Assembly: GCF_900112205.1 (NCBI RefSeq) | Contig: NZ_FOKW01000001.1 | Coordinates: forward strand, 1 to 64,000 | Length of the DNA: 64,000 bases | Source: Natronobacterium haloterrestre | GTDB taxonomy: Archaea; Halobacteriota; Halobacteria; Halobacteriales; Natrialbaceae | Direction: 5' to 3' | Shown: positions 1 to 7,850 of the stretch, piece by piece | Layout of the letters: every line of letters begins with the position of its first letter | Position numbering within the stretch: position 1 is the stretch's first letter | Made by a program: the position numbers and the translations under genes | The notes under the pieces: generated by a model | What the model saw: the letters and a program-made list of their open reading frames with translations, nothing else | Database searches by the model: none | What the model was told of the DNA's origin: nothing

Positions 1-66
1 CAGTTCCGTGAAATTGTCCTCATGTTCGCCATCATCAACATAGAAAAGCTCTGTGAGCCTCTCTAA
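1..66 (+). pseudogene. C-terminal end of a transposase (cut by window edge)
   Basis: The frame starting at base 1 reads QFREIVLMFAIINIEKLCEPL and then a TAA stop. The FREIVL...YNIE-type ending resembles the last residues of haloarchaeal IS5-type transposases. This is recognition from memory, not a search. The rest lies left of the window, so it cannot be said whether the element is intact. A CTATTCAACAAAGCAGAA stretch follows at about 80-97 and may be part of the element end. Confidence 0.45.
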
Positions 67-260
67 CTACCATTCAGAAGCTATTCAACAAAGCAGAAAA
101 GGGTGTCTTGAATATCCGAATATCCAACAAACGACGGTTAAGGAAGGTCAAACTATTGTATCTCATGCGTACGGGACGATTTCGAACGGTTCGGCCGATG
201 ATCTCGAGGGTTCGGCGGATCTGTAACCGAATCGATCGGAGTCGTCGCAATTCGAAATCC

Positions 261-269
261 TTTTTTATA
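261..269 (+). promoter_or_regulatory. TATA box of tRNA-Phe
   Basis: The T-run followed by TATA (TTTTTTATA) lies 23-31 bases before the tRNA-Phe start, the usual distance for an archaeal TATA box. Confidence 0.6.
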
Positions 270-291
270 CCATGGACGGAGAAAGAGGTAA

Positions 292-365
292 GCCGCCTTA
301 GCTCAGACTGGGAGAGCACTCGACTGAAGATCGAGCTGTCCCCGGTTCAAATCCGGGAGGCGGCA
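292..365 (+). tRNA. tRNA-Phe (GAA)
   Basis: The cloverleaf is complete. The acceptor stem pairs GCCGCCT with AGGCGGC and the discriminator is A365. The anticodon stem is CTCGA/TCGAG around the loop CTGAAGA, giving anticodon GAA at 326-328. The T-arm is CCCGG-TTCAAAT-CCGGG. CCA is not encoded. The 3' end of the gene is repeated downstream at 467-490. Confidence 0.97.
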
Positions 366-516
366 CTTCTCTCGCGAACAACTCGTGAGCGACGGAAATG
401 GGATCAGAGCGGATTTGAACTAGACGAGTCGCAGCGCCGAGCGTAGCGAGGCGATCGTCTCGGCGTGGTTCAAATCCGGGAGGCGGCACTTCTCTCGCGA
501 ACAACTCGTGAGCGAC
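344..516 (+). repeat. Duplication of the tRNA-Phe 3' end around a hairpin
   Basis: A 50-base sequence beginning in the T-arm (344-393) occurs again exactly at 467-516. Between the copies lies a hairpin. GGATTTGAAC (411-420), an inverted copy of the tRNA T-arm, pairs with GTTCAAATCC (468-477), which opens the second direct copy. Inside, AGACGA (422-427) pairs with TCGTCT (455-460), and the loop contains CGAGCGTAGCGAG. No gene is seen from 366 to 682. The arrangement resembles an integration scar at a tRNA 3' end or a small inserted element. Confidence 0.85.
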
Positions 517-682
517 ATCGTGAGCCGGAGGAATCCATCCGAACGGTGGACTTCTGTGGCGAGCTACACTGTGAGTCACGGGTGTGCCTTCTGAGCGGGG
601 TTGCAGTAGCGAACGTTTCACTACCGTTCGACGATCGTGTAGTTCGAATCCGGCACCGGAGCGCCTGTTTCTGTTCGTGGCG

Positions 683-1417
683 TCAGAGCCACTCACTGAC
701 GGTATCGCCGCTGAGAACCTCGGGGATGACGACCTCGTCGGCGCCCGCCCGGCGGGCGACGGACTCGTACATCTCGTCACCGACACGGACGATTACCCGC
801 GTGTTCGGCGAGAGTTGACTCGCCATGATGGCGATCTGGATGTTCGCGTTCGAGTCGTCGATAGCTCCGATGATAGCCGACGCCCTCTCGACGTTGGCCC
901 GCTCGAGGACGTCCTCGCGCCGGGCGTCACCTCGAATAGCGAGCGTCTCCTCGCCGATGCGGTCGAATTCGGCTCGGTCGAGTTCGATCACCAGAACGTC
1001 GTGGCCGTTTTCGCGCAGTTGTGCGGCGAGGGTGCGCCCGAAGATCCCGTACCCGCAGATGATGACGTGGTCCGAGAGGTCGTCGATCCGTCGTTCCGTT
1101 TGCATCTGTTTGAGTTCCTCCGTAATCTGGCCGCCGAAAGCCGCCGACAGGACCGTCTCGCCGATCCACAGGCTCGAGAGAAGAATCCCGATCCGCACCG
1201 CGACCGCGAAGGCTTTCGTCGCCCGCTCGGGGCCGTCGTGGTCCTGAAAGTGCAACTCGATGCTCGTCAGATCGACGAGCCAGAACGTCGCCTCCATCAG
1301 CCCGACTCCCGCGAGCAGCACGTGTCCGATGATTCCGATCGCGGTGACGGTTACGAGAGCGAGGATCGGTCTAACGGCGCGGCCCAGAATCGGTCGGCTC
1401 GACAGCGGGGTGGCCAT
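683..1417 (-). CDS. Membrane TrkA-N (RCK) NAD-binding protein, potassium-channel-like
   Basis: The protein has 244 residues. The N-terminal half has two hydrophobic helices (about residues 13-34 and 60-90) separated by a re-entrant-like stretch. The C-terminal half is a Rossmann TrkA-N/RCK domain with the nucleotide motif GYGIFGRT and an acidic residue after the second strand (VIELDRAEFD). The layout TM-pore loop-TM-RCK is that of ligand-gated potassium channels such as MthK, but the pore loop reads ATFWLVDLTSIELHF and lacks a TVGYG filter. Ion conduction is therefore doubtful. The start is the ATG directly before the hydrophobic segment; longer frames run into unrelated upstream sequence. 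Confidence 0.8.
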   Translation of the reverse strand: MATPLSSRPILGRAVRPILALVTVTAIGIIGHVLLAGVGLMEATFWLVDLTSIELHFQDHDGPERATKAFAVAVRIGILLSSLWIGETVLSAAFGGQITEELKQMQTERRIDDLSDHVIICGYGIFGRTLAAQLRENGHDVLVIELDRAEFDRIGEETLAIRGDARREDVLERANVERASAIIGAIDDSNANIQIAIMASQLSPNTRVIVRVGDEMYESVARRAGADEVVIPEVLSGDTVSEWL

Positions 1418-1772
1418 GCCTCGGCTCGTCCGTTCTTCGTTCGAGAGTGACAAAAACTCACTCCCCCACTGAATAGGGAACACGTGGCTAGACAGTCGAT
1501 TTGCGCCCCGTCCGCGTCCATGGGTGACTGCGGGCAGACCCTGTCGCGGCTCGACCGTCGAGTAGTGAAGTGGGTCTCCGAGCCTGACACCGGACGGAGT
1601 CGAACGGCCCACGTTGCCCGTGCCCGACGTCACGGTCTATCCCGACTCCGACAAGGTCGGCGTGTTCGCCGGGTCACCGCCGGGCGACGAGGGCGAGCGG
1701 ACGGCCGCCGGCGATCCGCCGGGACGACCCGGTAGACTACTGGCTGGACGAGGAGGACGGCTGAACCCGCTC

Positions 1773-2351
1773 TTACAGGTCCTCGAGTTCCCAGCCGACG
1801 AACGGCGACTCCAGTTCCACCTCGAACGCCCGTAGCACGCGGGCAAGCCCGAGGTAACAGCCGGCGAGCATCGCGATCCCGACGGCCGTCGCCTCGTCGT
1901 AGTGGTCGGTCAGCGCCGCGTGGTCGGCGTCGTCGACCGTGCCGTCGACGAACGCGGCGATGTACTCGACGAGTGCGGCGAGTTCGGGCTCGAGGCGGTC
2001 CGGCTCCTCCCGTGAGATGGCGACGATTTCCGCCGGCGTGACGCCCTCGTTCAGGGCGACGCGGACGTGTTGCTGCCACTCGTAGGCCGAGTCCGCGTGG
2101 TAGGCCGTCGCCAGGATGACGAACTCCCGCTGGCGGGCGGAGAGCCCGCCTTCGTGCCAGACCGCCGAGCCGTACTCCCGGAAGGCCTCGAGTAGCTCGA
2201 CGTTTCGGCCCAGCGTTCGGTAGACGTTCAGCGTGCCACCCTCGAGCCGGTGGTCGACCGCGGGCTCGTCGTCGGTCTCCGAGAGGGTGTCCAGCAGCGG
2301 ACGGTTCTCCGGCGAGAGGTTCTCGGGATCGGCGTACTCGATGCGTGCCAT
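1773..2351 (-). CDS. Carboxymuconolactone decarboxylase (AhpD-fold) family protein
   Basis: This 192-residue all-helical protein matches the CMD/AhpD-like family. It has the core ILATAYHADSAYEWQQHVRVAL, in which the Glu and His sit where the family has E-x-x-x-H, followed by the helical segment EIVAISRE. It lacks the CxxC of peroxidase-type AhpD, so a decarboxylase-like or unknown role is more likely than peroxide reduction. The ATG at 2351 (MARIEYADPE) is preferred; a GTG two codons upstream is also in frame. It stands alone, leftward, with no obvious operon partner. Confidence 0.8.
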   Translation of the reverse strand: MARIEYADPENLSPENRPLLDTLSETDDEPAVDHRLEGGTLNVYRTLGRNVELLEAFREYGSAVWHEGGLSARQREFVILATAYHADSAYEWQQHVRVALNEGVTPAEIVAISREEPDRLEPELAALVEYIAAFVDGTVDDADHAALTDHYDEATAVGIAMLAGCYLGLARVLRAFEVELESPFVGWELEDL

Positions 2352-2689
2352 GCTCACCGGTCGTGCTCGAGGGGGAAATACAGTAAGGGGGCCGTCTCCG
2401 CGACCCTCCGTCCCTTGCTCGAAGAGCGAACGACGATCTCGACCAGCAATGCCTTGCGTAGCCGTTCGACGCCTCGATTCGTTCGTCGAGAGCCCGGTTC
2501 GTCGAGAAAACGTCCCGGTTCGATTCGCTGACGACTCCTGTGGCTCTCGGATTTGATCGCCGCCGTCGCGTTCAACGAGGATCGAACCGTAGTCAGAGGA
2601 TCGCTCTCATCGGTTCGGCCGCTACGACTGGCAGGGTTCGATTCTCGCCTTCCGGCTTTTCCGCCCCTCGTTATACTCGTCGCGAAAAA
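2352..2689. other. Gene-free stretch between CMD gene and tRNA-His
   Basis: No supported gene. The high-GC sequence carries the promoter side of the leftward CMD gene. GGGTTCGATTCTCGCC near 2630 looks like a tRNA T-arm, but no matching acceptor or anticodon arms surround it. An A5 run at 2685-2689 is a T-run on the minus strand and may end tRNA-His transcription. Confidence 0.5.
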
Positions 2690-2762
2690 GTCCGGGTGCG
2701 AGAATCGAACCCGCGTCTCAGCCTCCACAAGGCTGAAGGATAACCACTACCCCAACCCGGAC
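2690..2762 (-). tRNA. tRNA-His (GTG) with encoded G-1
   Basis: Read on the minus strand, the acceptor stem TCCGGGT pairs with ACCCGGA, with an extra G at the 5' end (2762) facing C73 (2690). That is the G-1:C73 identity pair of tRNA-His. The anticodon stem CAGCC/GGCTG encloses TTGTGGA, giving anticodon GTG. The T-arm is GCGGG-TTCGATT-CTCGC with one G-T pair. A run of five T follows the 3' end. Confidence 0.95.
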
Positions 2763-2955
2763 GCGCTTGCAACTCAATTTACGAGGGGTGCGACTGAAAT
2801 ACGTTACGACTCGAGCACGGGTGTGTGGGACTCCGTACCGTACGATTTGCCCACGTTTTGCCGGTCTGCTCGACCGAGTTCGTCGGCGGTCGGATCGGCC
2901 CCACTACTCTCGACCGAGACGTTTTTCGCCCGAGAGCCGGTAGGACCGACAACGC

Positions 2956-3411
2956 GTGGCCATCACCGACAAGATCTACGTCAAGAACCACCGACAGCTC
3001 AGCTCCCAGCTCGAGACGAACATCCCCAAGGGCGCGTTCAAGGGCGCGACGCTCGACATGCTCTTCCAGGGCGAGGGCCTGGAGAAACTCGACGACGCGA
3101 CCCGCGAGCGGGTCCTCGACTTCTCGAGCGATTTCCTCGACTGTGGCTGTGACAACAACCCCTACTGTGGCTGCCCGGAGCGGAAGTTCATCCGGTACCT
3201 GCTGGAACTGCGCGCCCAGGGGCTGGGTCCGGACGCGATCGTCGACGTGATGACCGACGACTACATGGTCTACGCCTATCCCGGGGACGTCCTCTCGTTC
3301 CTAGACGACGCCGTACGCACCCTCGAGGCCGCGGAGGGACTCGCGCGGGTCGACGGCGAGGGAGAGAAACGGGACGAGATCCGGCGGACGAAGCAGGATC
3401 TCGCGCGGTAG
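2956..3411 (+). CDS. Small Cys-rich DUF5814-like protein
   Basis: This 151-residue soluble protein starts at a GTG (GTGGCCATCACC); no ATG is in frame nearby. It has a central cysteine cluster CGCDNNPYCGC (about residues 67-77) that looks able to bind zinc, followed by helices rich in Leu, Arg and Asp. The whole protein resembles short haloarchaeal proteins filed under DUF5814, a region also found attached to superfamily II helicases. Its role is not known. It stands alone after tRNA-His, with a C-terminal charged tail. Confidence 0.7.
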   Translation: MAITDKIYVKNHRQLSSQLETNIPKGAFKGATLDMLFQGEGLEKLDDATRERVLDFSSDFLDCGCDNNPYCGCPERKFIRYLLELRAQGLGPDAIVDVMTDDYMVYAYPGDVLSFLDDAVRTLEAAEGLARVDGEGEKRDEIRRTKQDLAR

Positions 3412-3468
3412 TCGCGTCCGGATTCGGTCTCGGTCGGCCCGGTCGGCTCGAGCGAACCCGTACTCGGG

Positions 3469-3888
3469 CTACCGAAGCTGATAGGACTCGTCGTCCTCGT
3501 CTAAGTCGTCGAGCAGGAGCACCTCGTCCTGTTCGTCCTCGAGTCGATCCTGTAGCTCGTTGACGTACGATTTGTACTCGTCGAGTTGCTCCCGGAGGTG
3601 GTCGGCCTCGAGTTCGAGCCGTTCGTGCTCGCGGATGAAGCTCTTGGGAACTTCGACGGTCGGCGGGAAGGAGAGTTCCCCGTCCTCGTCGCCCTTCTCG
3701 GACCCGGGACCCGACTCGAGTTCCGACTCCGGGACGACCGCGACCTGCCCGTCGTGTTCGACGAGCTGGTCGACGTAGTCCCGGAAGACGGCGGACAACG
3801 AGATGTCCCGCTCCTCGGCGATGTCCTGGAGCGACTCGAACGCGTCCTCGTTGACGCGAAACGAGATCGTCTTGTTCTTGTTGCCCAT
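3469..3888 (-). CDS. Ribbon-helix-helix (CopG-like) protein with coiled coil
   Basis: This 139-residue protein begins MGNKNKTISFRVNEDAFESL, a typical ribbon-helix-helix beta strand followed by ISLSAVFRDYVDQL. An acidic linker comes next, then an amphipathic helix (about residues 85-125; HERLELEADHLREQLDEYK) that should form a coiled coil. DNA binding as a dimer is inferred from the N-terminal fold. The ATG at 3888 is preferred because the RHH strand starts there. It is downstream on the same strand as the rpa3 pair but separated by about 225 bases. Confidence 0.75.
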   Translation of the reverse strand: MGNKNKTISFRVNEDAFESLQDIAEERDISLSAVFRDYVDQLVEHDGQVAVVPESELESGPGSEKGDEDGELSFPPTVEVPKSFIREHERLELEADHLREQLDEYKSYVNELQDRLEDEQDEVLLLDDLDEDDESYQLR

Positions 3889-4113
3889 TCGTCCCTTACT
3901 GTCGGTTCGTGTCACTTAACGGTTCGTCAGACGACCCCACGGCCGTCCGCCCGCTCGCCTCGGAGCGAGCGCGTTCGCGGGGGAATCGCGATCACGGCGT
4001 CACGACAGCCGTTCGGGCCGTTGATCCCTCCGGTCCTCGAGCACTTACTCGCCAGTTATCGCGGGTGGTCCGGCGAAAAAACGGGTGCGAACCGATCGCC
4101 GATTGTGCCTCGT

Positions 4114-4743
4114 TCAGGCGGTCTCCGCGTCGTCGACCTCGAGTTGCTCGAGGGCCTGGATGACGTCGCGCCGGTAGTTCTCGACGGGCGAGTCGTACCG
4201 TTCGCGGGCCATCTGGGCGTACTCGTTGGTCGGCGCGGTCGAGCCGCTCTCGGGGGCCTCTTGCTCGGCCTCCCACTCCTGGAACTCCTCGATGCGCTCT
4301 AGGGTACGCTCGGCGGTCTCGGCGACCCAGCGGTCGCGGGTCCCCTCGTCGACGACCGCGATGGACTCGGGGCGGACCGAGACGTTGACGGTGCCGTCTT
4401 CGGTCTCGTAGGTGCGGGGTTTCCCGACGACCGAGACGTAGGCCGGCGGCTCCGTGTCACGCAGCGTCGCGGCCGCTTCGGGCTGGTACTGGCCGGCGTA
4501 GACGAAGAACGTCCCGGTCGGGTCGACGACCCGGCCGCGCCAGTACTCGCTGTCCTCGCCGACGTCCTCGGTCTCGGTCAGCGTCCCGACGATGAACACG
4601 CGGTTCGCGCGGTCGCCCGTCGGCAGGAGCGCGTAGTTGGGCGCGCGTTCGTCGTCGCTTTCCTTGAACGAGTACGTCGCGTCGTTGAATTCCGAGGCGA
4701 AGACGCGTCGCGCGACTTCGCGGGTGAGTTCTGACTGGCTCAT
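4114..4743 (-). CDS. rpap3: RPA3-associated protein Rpap3 (COG3390)
   Basis: This 209-residue OB-fold protein (about residues 45-135, with VFIVGTLTETEDVG and RGRVVDPTGTFFVYAG) belongs to the RPA-associated family known from Haloferax. It is thought to act with RPA3 on single-stranded DNA in replication and repair. The C-terminal 70 residues are acidic and helical. Its ATG lies one base after the rpa3 stop codon, so the two genes are almost certainly cotranscribed and coupled in translation, as in other haloarchaea. Confidence 0.88.
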   Translation of the reverse strand: MSQSELTREVARRVFASEFNDATYSFKESDDERAPNYALLPTGDRANRVFIVGTLTETEDVGEDSEYWRGRVVDPTGTFFVYAGQYQPEAAATLRDTEPPAYVSVVGKPRTYETEDGTVNVSVRPESIAVVDEGTRDRWVAETAERTLERIEEFQEWEAEQEAPESGSTAPTNEYAQMARERYDSPVENYRRDVIQALEQLEVDDAETA

Positions 4744-4744
4744 A

Positions 4745-5674
4745 TCACATCGACCTCGCTTTGATCAGCAGGTCCTCAGCATCGACCGTCCCGTCCAGTT
4801 CCTCGACGTCGTCGGCCAGCACGTAGCGGCCGAAGGTCGGCCCCTCGATGCGGTAGTAGGTGCCGACGATGTCCTCGGCGATCTCGTCCGCGACGATCGT
4901 CGTGTCCAGTGCGTCCATCGCCATCTCCTTTGCCTCCTCGAGGCTCAGGCCCGTCAGTTCCTCGGTGGCCTCCTTGTCGAAGATGACCTCGTGGGCGTCG
5001 ATCCCGTCGTCGACGACGGCCTTGATCCGGAGGTCGAACTCGCCTTCGACCTCGCCGTGTTCGTTACAGCGGCCGTTCTGCAGGACGCGGGTACAGTCCT
5101 CCTTCGGACAGCGCTTGATGAGCCCGCTGCCGCTTTGCATGTCGACGAGCGCGCCCTCGACGACGCTCGTGTCGTTGCCGACCTCGATGTCCTCGTCGAG
5201 TTCCTCGATCACCGTCGTCGAGTTGAGCTTGACCGAGTACCGGCCCTGGTACTCGTCGGTGACGACGTTGCGAAGCTCGTAGACGCCGCCCTCCTCGAGC
5301 GCGGGCAGGTCCGACTTGGCCCACTTCGTGAACTTGATCGTGCCCGTCGGGTCGCCCAGCAGGCCGACCTGCGCGACGGCGTCGCTCCGGGGATCCCAGA
5401 GTTCGATGACCTTCGCGGTGAGGTCGATCCACTGCTCGGGTTCGTCGACGTCCTCGATCCGGACGTCCTCGCTGGAGCCGCCTGCAAGCTCCTCGCGCTC
5501 CAGGTCGGCCTCCTCGAGGTAGTGGTTGGTGACGCTGCGGCGGGCTTCGTCGATCGGTACCTTGTACTCGTCGACGAGGGTGGTCAGCCGGTCCTCTATC
5601 TCGTCGACGCTAACGTCTATGTGGTCTGAAAACTGCTCGTGGATGTCGTCCGCGTGCTCTCGTACGTCGCTCAT
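4745..5674 (-). CDS. rpa3: Single-stranded DNA-binding protein RPA3
   Basis: This 309-residue archaeal replication protein A has an N-terminal helical part (residues 1-70), an OB fold (about 80-170; WIDLTAKVIELWDP and GTIKFTKWAKSDLP), a zinc ribbon CPKEDCTRVLQNGRCNEH (about 190-207) and a second OB-like C-terminal part. It coats ssDNA during replication and repair. It heads a two-gene operon with rpap3. The C-x4-C...C-x2-H zinc ligands are intact. Confidence 0.92.
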   Translation of the reverse strand: MSDVREHADDIHEQFSDHIDVSVDEIEDRLTTLVDEYKVPIDEARRSVTNHYLEEADLEREELAGGSSEDVRIEDVDEPEQWIDLTAKVIELWDPRSDAVAQVGLLGDPTGTIKFTKWAKSDLPALEEGGVYELRNVVTDEYQGRYSVKLNSTTVIEELDEDIEVGNDTSVVEGALVDMQSGSGLIKRCPKEDCTRVLQNGRCNEHGEVEGEFDLRIKAVVDDGIDAHEVIFDKEATEELTGLSLEEAKEMAMDALDTTIVADEIAEDIVGTYYRIEGPTFGRYVLADDVEELDGTVDAEDLLIKARSM

Positions 5675-5728
5675 TGTGTCACGCCTCCTCTTTCGTTTCG
5701 GTGGGAGGCATACCCCTGTTCGCGCCCG

Positions 5729-5741
5729 ATAATATTTAAAC
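5729..5741 (-). promoter_or_regulatory. Promoter (TATA) of the rpa3 operon
   Basis: On the minus strand GTTTAAATATTA forms a strong TATA element about 55-65 bases before the rpa3 ATG. That leaves a leader of roughly 30 bases. Confidence 0.55.
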
Positions 5742-5803
5742 TGCCGCCACCGGAGCGGAAGTGAACGATCCGCCGAAACCGACGGCAGGCGTTGGCTCGG
5801 CCG

Positions 5804-6397
5804 CTATTCCTCGTCGCCGTAGGCCGCCAGCGACTGATCGGTCGTCTCTTTCCGATGGCTCGTCGCCAGCCCCGCGAGGTGGGGTGCCTCGGGGACGATC
5901 AGTTCCTCGCAGGCAGTCCGGCACGCTCCAGTGCTCCCGGGAATGCAGAACACCGGCGTATCGACGGCGATACCGGCCGTCGCACGCGAGGCGATCGCTC
6001 GCGTGCCGATCTCCTCCCACGAGAGCGCGCGGAAGCGTTCGCCGAAGCCGGGTAACTCGCGTTCGAACAGCGACGCGGTCGCCTCCGGCGAGACGTCGTC
6101 GACCGTCACGCCGGTTCCGCCGGTCGTCACGACGGCGTCGATGTCCCGCCGGGCGACGAGCCCCCGCACCGCCGTCCGGATCGAGGAGTAGTCGTCACGG
6201 ACGAGCAGCCGTTCCTGGATTTCGTGCCCTTCGGCCTCGAAACACTCCTGGATCGTGTCCCCGCCCGGATCGTCGGGATCCTCCTCGTCGGACTGTGCGC
6301 GCGAACTCGAGACGGTGACGATCCCCACGTAGAGGGGGTCGATGATGTCGTGCCCGTGGTGGTCGGTGCCGCGTCGGTCGCTGCGGTCGGTCGTCAT
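5804..6397 (-). CDS. moaB: Molybdenum cofactor biosynthesis protein MoaB/MogA family
   Basis: This 197-residue MoCF-domain protein has the molybdopterin-binding signature VTTGGTGVTVDDVSPEA and the later GSTGAC loop. In the pathway, this family adenylates molybdopterin or helps insert Mo/W. The N-terminal 17 residues are a His/Asp-rich extension before the first strand (YVGIVTVSSSRA). It is in leftward orientation just downstream of the COG0523 GTPase gene. Mo/W enzymes in such cells would rely on it and possibly on the ABC importer at 23-26 kb, a functional link that is only inferred. Confidence 0.88.
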   Translation of the reverse strand: MTTDRSDRRGTDHHGHDIIDPLYVGIVTVSSSRAQSDEEDPDDPGGDTIQECFEAEGHEIQERLLVRDDYSSIRTAVRGLVARRDIDAVVTTGGTGVTVDDVSPEATASLFERELPGFGERFRALSWEEIGTRAIASRATAGIAVDTPVFCIPGSTGACRTACEELIVPEAPHLAGLATSHRKETTDQSLAAYGDEE

Positions 6398-6455
6398 GGT
6401 GATCGAATGTGCAGGCCGGAGGGCGATAATAGCTCCCCCGAAGCGGTCGGGGCGG

Positions 6456-7763
6456 TCAGTCGTCGCGCCCGCTCCCGGCGGAACCCGAGAGCGCGATCAC
6501 CGTACTCTCGCCCATCCCGGTCGGCGCAGGGTTGTCGTACGCGTGCCAGTCCCCTTCCATCTCGGCGTCGGTCAGCAGGCAGTCGTCGAGTCTCGCCTCG
6601 AGGGCCGAAAACTCGAGGTCGCGACCGATCACCGCCAGCCGCGTCTCGCGGTCGCCCCACTCCTCGTCCCAGGCGAGGTCGGGCTGGCCCTGCCGGTAGG
6701 CCTCCTGTCGTTCTTCGGAGAAACTGGCGATCCAGCGGCCCGTGACCTCGAGGCTCGTCTCCGTCCCGGCGTAGCTCATCGTGATGGCCTGGTCCTCGCG
6801 GCCGGCGATCCAGCAGAGCCCTTTCGCGCGGACGAGCCCGTCCGGGAGGTCCTCGAGGAGGGCGACGAAGCGTTCGGGATGGAACGGACGGTGGCGGTGG
6901 TAGGCGTGGACGGTGATGCCGTAGCGTTCGGGAGGATGGGTGTGATCGTGGTCGTGTTCGTGGTCGCGGTCGTGATCGTGAGCGCCAGCATGGTCACCGT
7001 CGTTCGCTCCCCCGTGCTCGTCGGCCTCGATCGCCCGCTTCCACCCCGCTGCCTCGTTCGCCGCCTCGAGATCGAACCGCTCGACGCCGAGCAGGTCGGC
7101 GGGGTCGATCGCACCGTATTCGGTCGTTACCACGTCCGCGCGCGGCTGGAGCGCCTCGAGCAGGGCGACGACCCGCTCGCGCTCGTCGGGGTCGACGAGG
7201 TCGCACTTGTTGACGACCAGCAGGTCGCAGAACTCGACCTGCTCGAGGACGAGATCGGCCAGCGGCCGCGTGCCGTCACCCTCGCCGTCTTCGCCGTCGC
7301 GTTCCCCCTGGATGGCGGGTACCTCGTCGGCAGCGAGATCGACGTCCGCGAACCGGTCGTGGAACCGGCGGGCGTCGACGACCGTCACGACCGCCTCGAG
7401 GTCGTAGGGGCCGCCGGCGGGCCCACGGACGAACTGGCGGGCGATCGGCTCGGGTTCGCCGACGCCCGACGCCTCGACGACGAGGTGGTCGAACTCGTGT
7501 TCCTTCCAGAGCTGGATTACCGCCCGGGAGAGCTCGCCGCCGAGGCTACAGCAGATACAGCCGTTCTCGAGGGCGACGACCTCCTCGCCCGTCGCGAGGT
7601 CGGTACGGGCTTCCACGAGGTCGGCGTCGACGTTGACCGCGCCGACGTCGTTGACCAGGACGGCGATCTCGCGGTCGGAATCGGGCGACTCGAGCAGACC
7701 CGACAGCAACGTCGTCTTCCCAGCGCCGAGTTCCCCACAGAGGACGGTGACCGGAACGGACAT
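6456..7763 (-). CDS. COG0523 (CobW/P47K) GTPase, probable metallochaperone
   Basis: This 435-residue protein has the Walker A motif GELGAGKTT at residues 10-18, the metal-binding GCICCSLGG motif of the COG0523 family (around 68-76), a Walker B-like region and the NKCDLV G4 motif. A linker near residues 245-275 is extremely rich in His and Asp (HDHDRDHEHDHDHTH), as in zinc-handling members. A C-terminal CobW_C domain follows. It likely delivers Zn or another metal to a client protein using GTP; the client is unknown. It is followed at about 60 bases by moaB. Confidence 0.88.
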   Translation of the reverse strand: MSVPVTVLCGELGAGKTTLLSGLLESPDSDREIAVLVNDVGAVNVDADLVEARTDLATGEEVVALENGCICCSLGGELSRAVIQLWKEHEFDHLVVEASGVGEPEPIARQFVRGPAGGPYDLEAVVTVVDARRFHDRFADVDLAADEVPAIQGERDGEDGEGDGTRPLADLVLEQVEFCDLLVVNKCDLVDPDERERVVALLEALQPRADVVTTEYGAIDPADLLGVERFDLEAANEAAGWKRAIEADEHGGANDGDHAGAHDHDRDHEHDHDHTHPPERYGITVHAYHRHRPFHPERFVALLEDLPDGLVRAKGLCWIAGREDQAITMSYAGTETSLEVTGRWIASFSEERQEAYRQGQPDLAWDEEWGDRETRLAVIGRDLEFSALEARLDDCLLTDAEMEGDWHAYDNPAPTGMGESTVIALSGSAGSGRDD

Positions 7764-7850
7764 GTACTGACTCGAGAGCGTGAGTTCACGTCGGTCTTCC
7801 GGTTCGAACGGGTCGCGTCGACGGTTCAGCTGTCCTCTCCCTGCCAGAAC

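Noticed and set aside
640-670. GTTCGAATCCGGCACCGG, like a tRNA 3' end
   Set aside because: No matching acceptor 5' strand, D-arm or anticodon arm is found upstream, and the T-stem does not pair.
298-818. Several open frames over the tRNA-Phe region
   Set aside because: They are made by the tRNA and its direct repeat, as shown by the repeated GSGS-type/NSRTTRE peptide, and have no independent support.
2620-2660. T-arm-like GGGTTCGATTCTCGCC
   Set aside because: Not part of a cloverleaf; probably chance or a small fragment.
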